26,771 bases of DNA from an uncultured Bacteroidales bacterium (GTDB taxonomy: Bacteria; Bacteroidota; Bacteroidia; Bacteroidales; F082), in NCBI GenBank assembly GCA_937896895.1, contig CALBNV010000094.1, forward strand, positions 1 to 26,771, in the 5' to 3' direction. Within the stretch, counting starts at the first letter, position 1. Every line of letters starts with the position of its first letter. Of the stretch, positions 15,368 to 23,957 are shown in pieces. The position numbers and the translations under genes were made by a program. The notes under the pieces are model-generated. The model was not told the origin of the DNA. It worked only from the letters and a program-made list of their open reading frames with translations, and did no database searches.

Positions 15368-18300
15368 TTTTCAAAAAATATTCGTTTATCTTTTCTCTGT
15401 AAAACTGTTGATATTCAATAGGATTGGTGCGCAAAAAATCCTGCTGCCTCTTCAAGCTCTCTTCATATCGCAACTCATCGACGGCATGTCCTTTTTGTTC
15501 ACCTTTGTACTCGTTCGACTTGCGTTTCTCCTCTTTTTCACGTTCCTGCTGCGCCTTCTCTGCCTTCAGCATTCGCGACATGATGTTCTTGTGACGGTTT
15601 AAGGTTTGATTTGTAATGCGTTTGTTCACAATATCTTCCTCAAGTTTCTCCATGTCTTTCATTATTTCATTGAGGCCGTCATCGCCGAGCTGTCCGTTCT
15701 TCTTCATCTCATCGAGCATCTTCTGCATCCCTTCACGGATCATCTCCTGCTGCGCCGCCATACGCGCCAGCTCCTCGCTCATCTGCGGCATCGGCTGACC
15801 GTCTTTCTGCATCTGCTGCATCTTTTGCTGCATGTCTTTCAACTGCCTGCCGAGCTGCTCCTGCAAGTCCTTCATGTTCTTCATGTCCTTCGGCTTGCCT
15901 TTGCTCTTCTTCGACTTGCCCGGCTTCGAACACGAGCCGCTCATCCCGTCCATCTGCATCTCCATCTGGTCCAACGACTCGGCAAGCATCAAGGCGAGGT
16001 TGTTCATCGACATCATGGCTTTCTGCTGCTTGCCCGAAGCCATCCCGAAACGCAGCTCAAGAACGTCTTGCATCGCTCCTTGCAACTGATTGTCAATGAT
16101 TTGCAATTCGCTGAAAACAAAATTCTGTATTGCGGTCTGACGCAAGGCCATCTTCTTCAGCGAGTCGCTGACCATCACGAAATTCTCTGAAATCTCTTTC
16201 TGGCGACTTATCTTATCCGAAACGCTCGGGTCGTCCTGTCGCATCTTCCCGACCTGCCGCATAAGATCCTCCTCAGCGTGCGACGAACGCACCACGTTTT
16301 CAAGCAGAATCCTCACAAGATGAGCGTCTTCCGCAAGCTGGTCCATACCCGAACCCGCCATCATCAGGTCCAAACTCTCGGCCATCTTCTTCATCTTTCC
16401 GCCTGCGTCTTTTTTCTTTTTCTGCGCACCCGAATTGTCGTTGTTGTTCTCAGAGTCACCGGCCTTGTCCAGGTCATCGTTGATTTCATCCGCAGCCTCT
16501 TCGTCTTTTGAAATGTCGAACGGATCGTTCAAGTCCTTGTTCTGCTCCATCACTGAATCCATCTTCTTCTCAAGGTTATTAAATTGATTCTTAGCATCTT
16601 GCGATGAGATACTGTCAGTATTGCTTTCAAGTTTCTCTCCAAGCTCGTTCAACTCGTTTATCAATTCATTAACCTCTTTCTCTACCTTAAGTTGCTGGAG
16701 AAGCGAGAGGTTTCTGTCCATCATCTGCGAGAAATTCTCATTGTTATTCTTCAACTCCTTCATCATCTCCTGCATCTTCTCGCGCGGCATCTCATCGAGC
16801 ATTTTCTCAATCTCCTCCATCATTTTCTTTAAATCGTCAGAGATGACTTCTTCAAACAATTTGTTGATCTCTTCCTGCTTCTTCAAAAGCTCCTCCGATG
16901 TCAACTCATTGTCTTTCAAGAAGTCGGAGAGTTCTTTCTGCTCTTCCTGAACCTTCTGCCATTCTTCCTGAAGCTGTTTCTGTTTCTCAAGAAGGTCTTT
17001 CATCTTCTCCTTGTCGCTCCAGTCGAGTTCCTTCTTTGCCATCAGGTCACGAAGCATGTTTTCAATGTCGCGCTTCAGGTCTTCGAGTTCTTTTGTATCT
17101 TGAGATAATTTGTCAATGATTTGATTTTCAGAACTATCTGCTATGGAGTCAAGCTGCTCCGTTGTTGGCAGACTCATATAAAAAACCTCCGAGCGTCTTG
17201 ACTTCGGGCCGTTGATGCCGTCGTTGTCGAAAATCTCGAAATAAGCCTTAATCTCATCGCCACGGAAAACGTCAAGTGTATCTAAATCAACACTATAATA
17301 GAATGAAGTGCGAGTCTGCCGCTTGTCGATCGCGATGTTTTTCACGAACGACTGCTCCGGCTTTCCGTCAATTTCAAAATGATAGAGCAGCTTCGTAAAG
17401 CCGTAGTCATCGGCGATCAGGCCGGAATAATATGTCTGTTTTGCAAATTCCTCGTGGAAATCCTGAACCTGAATGTCGGGAAAAGCATCCTGAACCACCT
17501 CTATTACAAAAGGCATCGGCTCAATCTCATCATTCCACTCATTAACGATGTGTATTTTCAACTTCTTGGATTTCAACGCTTTGAGCGTAAAATAGAAATC
17601 ATCAGCTTCATTTTGTGCAGCGAGTTTAAGAGTGTCATCGAAGACGTGGAGCGAGTCAACATCGCGGGTGTGAAACGTGAAATTCAGTTCGGTCCCCTGC
17701 GGGACGACAACCCGTGTCTTCCCTGCGGCAGTCTCGCTTTTCCGTTTGATATACTTCGGGAAAACAAGCTCCGTCTCGTAATAAAGCAGCGTCGGATTCG
17801 GCCTGACAACCAACTCTATCGGCTCGCTTCTGTAATCGCCGCCTTCAACATAAAAAGTTTCGTTTTGGTAATTATTTTTGAAAATGAAACGGAAATCGTT
17901 GGTATTCAGCTTGTTCATCAGCCTCGTGCCATTGCCGCCCTTTATGTAAAAAGCATCGGGAATGTTCGCGCCGGTCACACGGATCTGAAAATTGATGTCA
18001 CTGCCTTGCGTCGTCTCAAGCCTTGATGATGAAAGCGTTACGTCAAACGGCAGCGGTTTCTCGTAAACCTGCGAGTAGTTGATGATTCGCTCAGCCGGTT
18101 TCTTGGTGAAATCGGGAACGAAAATGACGAGAACCGACAGGATGACAAACGCCAACCCAAAGATTTTCAGATATTTGTAATTTTCTTTAAGATTGACCGC
18201 ATCGGAGAAATTGACAGGTTTCAGGTTCTCGGTGCGTTGCTCTATCGTCGCGGCAAGCAATTCATTATCAGCATCTTTTGAAAGATTCTCGGAAAGCTGT

Positions 18301-18632
18301 AAAGTGTTAAGCAGCTTATCGCTGATTTCAGGGAAGAACTTACCAATCAAAATCGCGGCCTCACGTTCTGACATTTTCTTTCGGAAACGGATGAGATTAA
18401 TTATCGGCATCACGAAAAACGTGACAATTACAAAGGCTGAAATGCAGACAAAAAGTATCAGAAGCACGAGCCTTCCTTTTTGCGGAAGCCATGAGAAATA
18501 TTCTATTCCATTGAAAATCAAGTAAAAAACAATCATCAAGACAGAACCAGCCAACACACCTTGAATGAGGCGGTTGAGATAGAACTTCCTGATGAAACGT
18601 TCGATTTTTTCAAATAGAATACTTTTACCCAT
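15345..18632 (-). CDS. DUF4175 family large coiled-coil membrane protein
   Basis: A 1095-residue protein of the DUF4175 type, with unknown function. Residues 1-80 hold two hydrophobic segments (GVLAGSVLMIVFYLIF and LVLLILFVCISAFVIVTFF), and a third lies at about 155-172 (IFGLAFVILSVLVIFV). A beta-rich, probably periplasmic region follows to about 490 (for example RPNPTLLYYETELVFPKYIK). The C-terminal 600 residues are almost entirely charged coiled coil, rich in Glu, Lys, Gln and Met, with a low-complexity acidic/basic linker near 740-780 and a Gly/Ser/Lys spacer (MSGSCSKPGKSKKSKG). The start was set at ATG 18630-18632 (MGKSILFEKIERF), because 38 upstream codons run through promoter-like AT-rich DNA. 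It is first in a unit with ybeY and mnmG. Confidence 0.85.
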   Translation of the reverse strand: MGKSILFEKIERFIRKFYLNRLIQGVLAGSVLMIVFYLIFNGIEYFSWLPQKGRLVLLILFVCISAFVIVTFFVMPIINLIRFRKKMSEREAAILIGKFFPEISDKLLNTLQLSENLSKDADNELLAATIEQRTENLKPVNFSDAVNLKENYKYLKIFGLAFVILSVLVIFVPDFTKKPAERIINYSQVYEKPLPFDVTLSSSRLETTQGSDINFQIRVTGANIPDAFYIKGGNGTRLMNKLNTNDFRFIFKNNYQNETFYVEGGDYRSEPIELVVRPNPTLLYYETELVFPKYIKRKSETAAGKTRVVVPQGTELNFTFHTRDVDSLHVFDDTLKLAAQNEADDFYFTLKALKSKKLKIHIVNEWNDEIEPMPFVIEVVQDAFPDIQVQDFHEEFAKQTYYSGLIADDYGFTKLLYHFEIDGKPEQSFVKNIAIDKRQTRTSFYYSVDLDTLDVFRGDEIKAYFEIFDNDGINGPKSRRSEVFYMSLPTTEQLDSIADSSENQIIDKLSQDTKELEDLKRDIENMLRDLMAKKELDWSDKEKMKDLLEKQKQLQEEWQKVQEEQKELSDFLKDNELTSEELLKKQEEINKLFEEVISDDLKKMMEEIEKMLDEMPREKMQEMMKELKNNNENFSQMMDRNLSLLQQLKVEKEVNELINELNELGEKLESNTDSISSQDAKNQFNNLEKKMDSVMEQNKDLNDPFDISKDEEAADEINDDLDKAGDSENNNDNSGAQKKKKDAGGKMKKMAESLDLMMAGSGMDQLAEDAHLVRILLENVVRSSHAEEDLMRQVGKMRQDDPSVSDKISRQKEISENFVMVSDSLKKMALRQTAIQNFVFSELQIIDNQLQGAMQDVLELRFGMASGKQQKAMMSMNNLALMLAESLDQMEMQMDGMSGSCSKPGKSKKSKGKPKDMKNMKDLQEQLGRQLKDMQQKMQQMQKDGQPMPQMSEELARMAAQQEMIREGMQKMLDEMKKNGQLGDDGLNEIMKDMEKLEEDIVNKRITNQTLNRHKNIMSRMLKAEKAQQEREKEEKRKSNEYKGEQKGHAVDELRYEESLKRQQDFLRTNPIEYQQFYREKINEYFLKNDKVSND

Positions 18633-18649
18633 GATATAATTAAAACTTG

Positions 18650-18657
18650 CAAAGATA
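18650..18657 (-). promoter_or_regulatory. Candidate minus-7 box for the DUF4175-ybeY-mnmG unit
   Basis: TATCTTTG on the minus strand fits TAnnTTTG, 17 bp before the ATG. No clear TTTG lies at the expected minus-33 distance. Confidence 0.4.
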
Positions 18658-18713
18658 TGGAATTTTTTCAAGCGACAGAAAATGATTTTTAAGGTTAAAA
18701 ACAGCCAAATAAA

Positions 18714-18756
18714 ACTCGTGCGATTTGTGTCATCAAACTCGTGCAACTTGTGTTAA
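18714..18756 (+). repeat. ACTTGTG-family repeat upstream of gltX, two tandem copies
   Basis: ACTCGTGCAACTTGTGTTAA (18737-18756) differs at one base from ACTCGTGAAACTTGTGTTAA at 5341-5360. A more degenerate copy, ACTCGTGCGATTTGTGTCA, precedes it at 18714-18732. The copies run in the same direction as the downstream gene, as at comF, and both loci continue into an A-run. No GxxExxY gene is present here. Confidence 0.8.
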
Positions 18757-18784
18757 AAATGTATCAGCGTGTGCAATTTTTTCC

Positions 18785-18792
18785 TACTTTTG
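18785..18792 (+). promoter_or_regulatory. Minus-7 box of the gltX promoter
   Basis: TACTTTTG fits the TAnnTTTG consensus and lies 23 bp before the gltX ATG, giving a short A-rich leader. The minus-33 element is not obvious. Confidence 0.5.
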
Positions 18793-18815
18793 CAAAAATT
18801 TAATCAAAAATAAAA

Positions 18816-20333
18816 ATGAAGGAAGTACGTGTACGTTTCGCACCGAGTCCGACCGGACCGTTGCACATCGGCGGTGTGAGAACCGCTTTATATAACTATC
18901 TTTTCGCGAAGAAAAACGGCGGCAAGATGCTGCTCCGCATCGAAGACACCGACCAGACACGTTTCGTGCCGGGCGCGGAAGAATATATCATCAAGTCGCT
19001 CGACTGGTGCGGCATAAAGTTCGATGAGAGCGACATCGTCGGAGGCCCTTACGGCCCTTACAAGCAGAGCAACCGCAAGCATCTTTACAAGCAATACAGC
19101 GACGAACTCATTGCGAAAGGCTGTGCGTACTACGCTTTCGACACCGCTGAGGAACTCGATAAATACCGCGCGGAAGCAGAAGCTCAGAAAAAGACATTCA
19201 TATATAACGCAGAAAGCAGGAAAAATCTCCGTAACTCTCTGACGATGAGCAAAGAAGAAGTCGATGCTTTAATCAACGCCGGAACACCATACACAGTGCG
19301 TTTCAAGATGCCGGAAAACCATATCGTCGAGATGCACGACATCATTCGCGGTGACATAAAAGTAAACACAAACACGTTGGACGACAAGGTCCTGTTCAAG
19401 TCAGACGGAATGCCGACATACCATCTCGCAAACATCGTCGATGACCACCTGATGCTCATCTCGCACGTCATCCGCGGCGAGGAGTGGCTGCCTTCAATGC
19501 CATTGCACGTCCTTCTGTATCAGGCTTTCGGTTGGGAGGCTCCGGAGTTTGCTCATCTTCCGCTCCTGCTGAAACCAGACGGCAACGGCAAACTCAGCAA
19601 ACGCGACGGCGACCGCCTCGGATTCCCTGTCTTCCCGATGCAGTGGGAAAACCCTGAGACACACGAGATCTCGTCAGGTTACAAACAGTCGGGTTACTAT
19701 GCGGAGGCGTTCATCAACATGCTCGCGCTTCTCGGCTGGAACCCTGGAACAGAACAGGAGATTTTCTCGATGGACGAACTCATCGAGGCGTTCTCTTTCG
19801 ACCATTGCAGCAAGTCGGGCGCACGTTTCAATGTCGAAAAGGCGAAATGGTTCAACCACGAATATCTGATGAAGAAGTCAAGCGAGGAAGTTGGCAAGGA
19901 CTATCAGGCCTGGCTCAAAGCCGAAAAGAACATCGACGCTGACTTGCAATACGTTACGAAAGTAGCGGCGTTGGTGAAAGACCGCGTCAACTTTGTGAAG
20001 GAACTGTGGGAGCAGAGTTTCTTCTTCTTTGAAGAGCCTGTGACATACGACGAGGTGACAGTGAAGAAACGCTGGAAGGAAAACTCAGCAGAGATGATGA
20101 GAAAAGCCGCTGAGGTCATCAACGGAATCAATGACTTCTCCGCCGAGAACATCGACAGAACCTTGAACGAATGGATTACGGGCAACGAGCTCGGCATGGG
20201 CTTAGTTATGAACGGCTTGCGCCTGATGCTCGTCGGGGCCGGCAAAGGTCCGCACATCCACGAGATCCTCGCGCTCCTCGGCAAGGAGGAAGCCCTGAAA
20301 CGCATCGAAAAAGGGATAAAGGCATTGGGGTAG
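18816..20333 (+). CDS. gltX: Glutamyl-tRNA synthetase
   Basis: Charges tRNA-Glu (and in some bacteria tRNA-Gln) with glutamate. The class I catalytic motifs are clear: FAPSPTGPLHIGGVRTALYN, containing the HIGH-type HIGG at 17-20, and KLSKRDG (KMSKS-type) at 259-265. RIEDTDQTR at about 41-49 and GEEWLPSMPLH belong to the glutamate and ATP pockets. The length of 505 residues is normal. An insert after the KMSKS loop, with FPMQWENPETHEISSGY, is similar to what I recall from Bacteroidota enzymes. The start is the first ATG after an A-rich leader. folB and an MFS transporter follow on the same strand. Confidence 0.98.
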   Translation: MKEVRVRFAPSPTGPLHIGGVRTALYNYLFAKKNGGKMLLRIEDTDQTRFVPGAEEYIIKSLDWCGIKFDESDIVGGPYGPYKQSNRKHLYKQYSDELIAKGCAYYAFDTAEELDKYRAEAEAQKKTFIYNAESRKNLRNSLTMSKEEVDALINAGTPYTVRFKMPENHIVEMHDIIRGDIKVNTNTLDDKVLFKSDGMPTYHLANIVDDHLMLISHVIRGEEWLPSMPLHVLLYQAFGWEAPEFAHLPLLLKPDGNGKLSKRDGDRLGFPVFPMQWENPETHEISSGYKQSGYYAEAFINMLALLGWNPGTEQEIFSMDELIEAFSFDHCSKSGARFNVEKAKWFNHEYLMKKSSEEVGKDYQAWLKAEKNIDADLQYVTKVAALVKDRVNFVKELWEQSFFFFEEPVTYDEVTVKKRWKENSAEMMRKAAEVINGINDFSAENIDRTLNEWITGNELGMGLVMNGLRLMLVGAGKGPHIHEILALLGKEEALKRIEKGIKALG

Positions 20334-20369
20334 GAGATTTGGGAACTTAATTACCTAAATTTACTGATT

Positions 20370-20720
20370 ATGGCACTGATATCTATAGAGAAAATGGAAT
20401 TTTACGCCTATCACGGCTGCTTCGAGGAAGAGCAGAAGATAGGCACGTGGTTCAACGTTGACCTGAGTTTGGAAGTTAACACCTCGAAGGCTGAAAAATC
20501 GGACAACATTGAAGACACTGTCAATTATCAGTCTGTCTATCAAGTTGTTAAAGAGCAGATGATGATTCCGTCGCATCTTCTCGAGAACGTGGCGCGTCGC
20601 ATCTTGGATGCCATCGGTAAAAATTTCCCGGCGGTGTCGTATGCCTGGGTCAAGGTGAAGAAGATGAACCCGCCGCTCGGTGGCGTGATGGAGAGCGTCT
20701 CGGTGGAAATTGAAATGTAA
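20370..20720 (+). CDS. folB: Dihydroneopterin aldolase
   Basis: Folate-pathway enzyme that cleaves 7,8-dihydroneopterin to 6-hydroxymethyl-dihydropterin and glycolaldehyde. The 116-residue length is normal for the octameric enzyme. Family features are FYAYHGCFEEEQKIGTWF near the N-terminus, including the active-site region after YHG; DTVNYQSVYQVVKEQM, the substrate-contact segment; HLLENVARRI, with the conserved pterin-binding Glu; and KVKKMNPPLGGVMESVSVEI, with the catalytic Lys strand. It starts 36 bp after gltX and ends 18 bp before the transporter, so the three genes probably share a transcript. Confidence 0.95.
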   Translation: MALISIEKMEFYAYHGCFEEEQKIGTWFNVDLSLEVNTSKAEKSDNIEDTVNYQSVYQVVKEQMMIPSHLLENVARRILDAIGKNFPAVSYAWVKVKKMNPPLGGVMESVSVEIEM

Positions 20721-20738
20721 CATTTAAAAATAACGGAA

Positions 20739-22067
20739 ATGGGAAATGTATCAGCAAGACTTGTAGAACGTAAGTATTTGGTAACGTTTGTCTTAATCAC
20801 CACGTTGTTTGCCCTGTGGGGATTTGCCAACGACATCACGAACCCGATGGTGGCGGTCTTCAAGACCACGCTTGAGATCTCGAACTTCAAAGCCGCGCTG
20901 GTACAGTTCGCGTTTTACGGCGGCTACGCCACGATGGCGATACCTGCGGCGTTTTTCATCAGGCGGTTCAGTTACAAGAGCGGCATCCTGCTCGGCCTCG
21001 GCCTGTATGCCGTCGGCGCATTCATGTTCATCCCGTCGGCCTCCACGCAGAGCTTCCTGCTTTTCTGCCTCTCGCTGTATATCTTGACATTCGGCCTCGC
21101 TTTTCTGGAAACGACAGCGAATCCTTATATTTTATCTCTCGGCTCGCCGGAGACAGCCACGAGACGCCTGAACCTCGCACAGGCTTTCAACCCCGTCGGC
21201 TCACTGACAGGAATGATAATAGCAAGTCAGGTTGTCCTTTCAAACCTTTACAGCAACAACGATGCCGTCAGCGCGACCTATGGTGTCGGCGACTTCAGCC
21301 AACTCGATGCCGCGACGAAGACAATGATTCGCGAACATGACCTCAACACAATCAGAAACCCATACGTGGCAATCGGTGTCGTGGTGGTTTTGATGTTCAT
21401 CATCATCGCCATATTTGTAAACAAAAACGTGGCGAAAGGCGAGCAGAAAGAGCAGCCGAAAGCCAAAGACTCGCTCCGCAGACTGTGGAAAAACAAGATT
21501 TACCGTGAAGGCGTCGTTTCGCAGATGTTTTACGTAGCCGCACAGATCATGTGCTGGACGTTCATCATCCAATACGCCGGACGGCTCGGCATCGAGAAAG
21601 ACGTGGCACAATGGTGGAACATCGGCGCGATGGCGCTTTGTCTCTCCGGACGTTTCATCGGCACCTTCCTGATGAAGTTTATTAACACACGTAAGTTATT
21701 GATGTTGTTCGGGATAGGAGCGATGTGCTGCACTGCCGGAACTATATTGATTAACGGAATGGCAGGTTTGGTCTGCCTCGTCGCTATCTCAATCTTCATG
21801 AGCATCATGTTCCCGACGATTTACGGAATCGCGCTTGAAGACGTGCGTGAAGACACGACGCTCGGAGCCGCGTTCCTCGTGATGGCCATAGTTGGAGGCG
21901 CAATCATGCCGCCGCTTCAGGGCGCGATCATCGACTTGGACGAGACCGCACCAGGCATCTTCGGAAGCATTTCGGCAACTAACTTCTCGTTCATCCTTCC
22001 CTTCATCTGCTTCCTGATCGTGACGATTTACGGCTGGAGAGCGATGAAGATGGGGAAAGAAATTTAA
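20739..22067 (+). CDS. Sugar MFS transporter, FucP/GluP type
   Basis: A 442-residue, 12-helix major facilitator of the fucose/glucose/galactose:H+ symporter group. Family-typical segments are LFALWGFANDITNPMVAVFK (helix 1), AFYGGYATMAIPAAFFIRRF, FGLAFLETTANPYILSLGSP and RRLNLAQAFNPVGS. Compared with E. coli FucP, the Glu in the LETTANP motif (Glu124) is kept. The position of the helix 1 proton-coupling Asp46 appears to be Asn35, with Asp32 three residues earlier. The substrate is therefore uncertain (fucose, glucose, galactose or N-acetylglucosamine are possible). A central cytoplasmic loop at about 225-245 is rich in Lys and Glu. It is the last gene before a strong terminator. Confidence 0.87.
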   Translation: MGNVSARLVERKYLVTFVLITTLFALWGFANDITNPMVAVFKTTLEISNFKAALVQFAFYGGYATMAIPAAFFIRRFSYKSGILLGLGLYAVGAFMFIPSASTQSFLLFCLSLYILTFGLAFLETTANPYILSLGSPETATRRLNLAQAFNPVGSLTGMIIASQVVLSNLYSNNDAVSATYGVGDFSQLDAATKTMIREHDLNTIRNPYVAIGVVVVLMFIIIAIFVNKNVAKGEQKEQPKAKDSLRRLWKNKIYREGVVSQMFYVAAQIMCWTFIIQYAGRLGIEKDVAQWWNIGAMALCLSGRFIGTFLMKFINTRKLLMLFGIGAMCCTAGTILINGMAGLVCLVAISIFMSIMFPTIYGIALEDVREDTTLGAAFLVMAIVGGAIMPPLQGAIIDLDETAPGIFGSISATNFSFILPFICFLIVTIYGWRAMKMGKEI

Positions 22068-22104
22068 GTTGTTATCACGCAGTTAATTGTAAACATCACA
22101 AAGT

Positions 22105-22143
22105 AAAAACGCTGACACTCGGTTATCAAGTGTCAGCGTTTTT
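22105..22143. terminator. Strong bidirectional Rho-independent terminator
   Basis: AAAAACGCTGACACT (22105-22119) and AGTGTCAGCGTTTTT (22129-22143) are perfect 15-bp inverted arms around a 9-nt loop, with A-runs and T-runs in the right places on both strands. It ends the plus-strand gltX-folB-MFS unit and, read from the other side, the minus-strand tRNA-Cys, whose 3' end is 3 bp away. Confidence 0.93.
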
Positions 22144-22146
22144 CTG

Positions 22147-22217
22147 AGGTACCAGACGGAATCGAACCGCCGTAAAAGGTTTTGCAGACCTTCGCCTAGC
22201 CACTCGGCCATGATACC
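22147..22217 (-). tRNA. tRNA-Cys (anticodon GCA)
   Basis: On the minus strand the 71-nt sequence folds as a cloverleaf. The acceptor stem GGTATCA pairs with TGGTACC (one G-T pair), the anticodon loop is CTGCAAA with anticodon GCA, and the T-arm is GGCGG-TTCGATT-CCGTC. The discriminator base is T (U73), the identity base of tRNA-Cys. The 3' CCA is not encoded. TATTTTTG at 22240-22233 is a suitable minus-7 box. Confidence 0.97.
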
Positions 22218-22232
22218 TTCAGTTTGCGGGTG

Positions 22233-22240
22233 CAAAAATA
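22233..22240 (-). promoter_or_regulatory. Minus-7 box for tRNA-Cys
   Basis: TATTTTTG on the minus strand fits TAnnTTTG, and its distance to the tRNA 5' end (16 bp) suits a short leader. No clear minus-33 TTTG. Confidence 0.45.
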
Positions 22241-22276
22241 CAACTTTTTTTTATACGCAGCCGCTTTTTTGAAAAA

Positions 22277-22567
22277 TTATTTTTCCGACATGTTTTCAAC
22301 CTTGTTCCAAAGCCAAAACATCAACGCACCCCAGAGGAAAAACAACACGAAATGAACCCATCTCGGAACTTTTGAAACAAAACATCCGTCAGCGTCAACT
22401 TTCTCATAATCAGGGATGTCGGCGTAAAAATACGCACCTGCCCCGAAGTCGAGACTGTCAACCAGACCGAGACCGTTGGCCATTATGTAAACGGCAACCA
22501 AAACGGTGGCAACCACCAGGACGATGGTCGCCACCTTGAAAAATTTATAGTTTTTCTTTGAGTTCAT
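22277..22567 (-). CDS. Small two-helix membrane protein next to the YeiH-type exporter
   Basis: A 96-residue protein I do not recognise. Two hydrophobic segments are clear: FKVATIVLVVATVLVAVYIM at about 10-29 and VHFVLFFLWGALMFWLW at about 71-87. The roughly 40 residues between them (DSLDFGAGAYFYADIPDYEK, then DADGCFVSKVPRW) are acidic and aromatic and hold a single Cys. Both ends carry Lys, so N-in/C-in with a periplasmic loop is plausible. It begins 6 bp after the exporter stop and is almost certainly co-transcribed and probably translationally coupled. I infer an accessory subunit, without direct evidence. Confidence 0.75.
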   Translation of the reverse strand: MNSKKNYKFFKVATIVLVVATVLVAVYIMANGLGLVDSLDFGAGAYFYADIPDYEKVDADGCFVSKVPRWVHFVLFFLWGALMFWLWNKVENMSEK

Positions 22568-22573
22568 GATTGA

Positions 22574-23950
22574 TTAGTCGAGTGTAGGAATCGGGAAAAT
22601 AACGCCTGAAAGCAGGATCCAGACGGCGAACAGCGTCAGTGCGATGTTGAAAGTCTGCCCTATGACATAGAGCCACAACACTTTGCCGCCGTGCATCTGC
22701 CTGGCTATTTCCCTGAAATTAGTGTCGAGGCCGATGCTGGTGAACGCCAGCACGAAAGCCCAGTTCTTGTATTGGTCGAGGACCTTGTTGATTGCGCCCA
22801 CGGCGTTGAAATCAGCGGTGTTGAACATCGGCTGTATGATGAACGAGGCGACCAGCGAAGCCACGAAGAAACCGATGATGAACTTCGGGAAACGGTACCA
22901 GATTTCCTTGGCACCGACCTTCTCGGAAGGGTTCTTATCGACTTTCGTCGCAAAGAATATCGCCACGAAAAACGCTATGAAACCGATGAGTATGTTCTGT
23001 ATCGACTTCACGAGGACAGCGGCTTTCTGTGCCTCTTCACCGAGTGCGGTGCCTGCTACGACGACGGCTCCTGTGCTGTCAACAGTACCGCCAATCAACG
23101 CGCCGCCCATGAGCTGACTCATGCCGCACGCCTTGATAATCATCGGCTCGAAAACCATCATCAAAATGGTGAATATGATTGAGACTGAAACAGCCATCGA
23201 GAGATCGCTCTTCTTCGCTTTCGCCGCAGCACCCGTGGCGATGGCAGCACTCGTGCCGCACACACTCGTCGCACTCGCCAGCGTGATGACCAGCGGCTTG
23301 TTGTCGATCTTCATCACCTTCGTGCCGAGCCACCACATGAAAATGATGACTATCGGCGTCACAATCCATGCGATGCCGAGACCGTAAAGCCCGAACTTCG
23401 CGATGTTAGAGAACAAAACCGAAAAGCCCATTATCACCAAGCCTGTCTTGATGTAAAACTCCGTCATAACAGCGGGTTTCAGCCATTCGGGTGTGCCGAC
23501 GGTGTTTGAGATGACAAGGCCTATGAGCAACGCCCAGAAAGCCCATTCGAGATAACGGTTCAAGGTAAATTCCGCACTTATCCATCTGACTAACAAGGCT
23601 ATGACAAACAGTCCGATGAAAGCCGGAATGTACTTTTTAAGGCTTTTGCCCATCATTTTCGCGCCAAGCGTGAAAAGAACGCCCAATACAATAAATGTGC
23701 GGAGAAGTTTCCATACGAAACCGATGTTGAGCTGCTTGCCCATCGACTCGGCGAAACTGCCTTTGTCTTCCCAGAGATACCATGTCGAGAATTTCAATGC
23801 CGAGAAGTCAAAGCCACCGCAAAGAACTGATACACAACCTATTGCGATAATGATAAAACCTATCCAGCAAGCAAGCCAGTCTTCTTTTTTCCAAAGGTCA
23901 GAGAGCATAGTCCTCCCTGCCTTAACAATTTCATTGTTAGTGTTTTGCAT
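22574..23950 (-). CDS. YeiH family putative sulfate/anion exporter (long form)
   Basis: A polytopic inner-membrane protein of the Cons_hypoth698/YeiH family, often annotated as a putative sulfate exporter; transport has been shown for few members. The family cores are plain: SATSVCGTSAAIATGAAAKA and GGALIGGTVDSTGAVVVAGT followed by GEEAQKAAVLVKSIQNILIG. The 458 residues exceed the roughly 340-350 of E. coli YeiH because of extra N-terminal helices and a soluble insert. I start at ATG 23948-23950 (MQNTNNEIVKAG); a codon further upstream is TTG. ATG 23906-23908 (MLSDLWKKEDW) is a serious alternative. The leader carries a terminator-like hairpin. An OprP-like porin lies upstream and a small membrane protein downstream. 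Confidence 0.87.
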   Translation of the reverse strand: MQNTNNEIVKAGRTMLSDLWKKEDWLACWIGFIIIAIGCVSVLCGGFDFSALKFSTWYLWEDKGSFAESMGKQLNIGFVWKLLRTFIVLGVLFTLGAKMMGKSLKKYIPAFIGLFVIALLVRWISAEFTLNRYLEWAFWALLIGLVISNTVGTPEWLKPAVMTEFYIKTGLVIMGFSVLFSNIAKFGLYGLGIAWIVTPIVIIFMWWLGTKVMKIDNKPLVITLASATSVCGTSAAIATGAAAKAKKSDLSMAVSVSIIFTILMMVFEPMIIKACGMSQLMGGALIGGTVDSTGAVVVAGTALGEEAQKAAVLVKSIQNILIGFIAFFVAIFFATKVDKNPSEKVGAKEIWYRFPKFIIGFFVASLVASFIIQPMFNTADFNAVGAINKVLDQYKNWAFVLAFTSIGLDTNFREIARQMHGGKVLWLYVIGQTFNIALTLFAVWILLSGVIFPIPTLD

Positions 23951-23957
23951 GATTTTT

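Noticed and set aside
15606..16190. 194-codon plus-strand Leu/His-rich frame
   Set aside because: Antisense translation of the DUF4175 coiled coil; Leu/His runs are the expected complement of Glu/Lys/Gln/Met codons.
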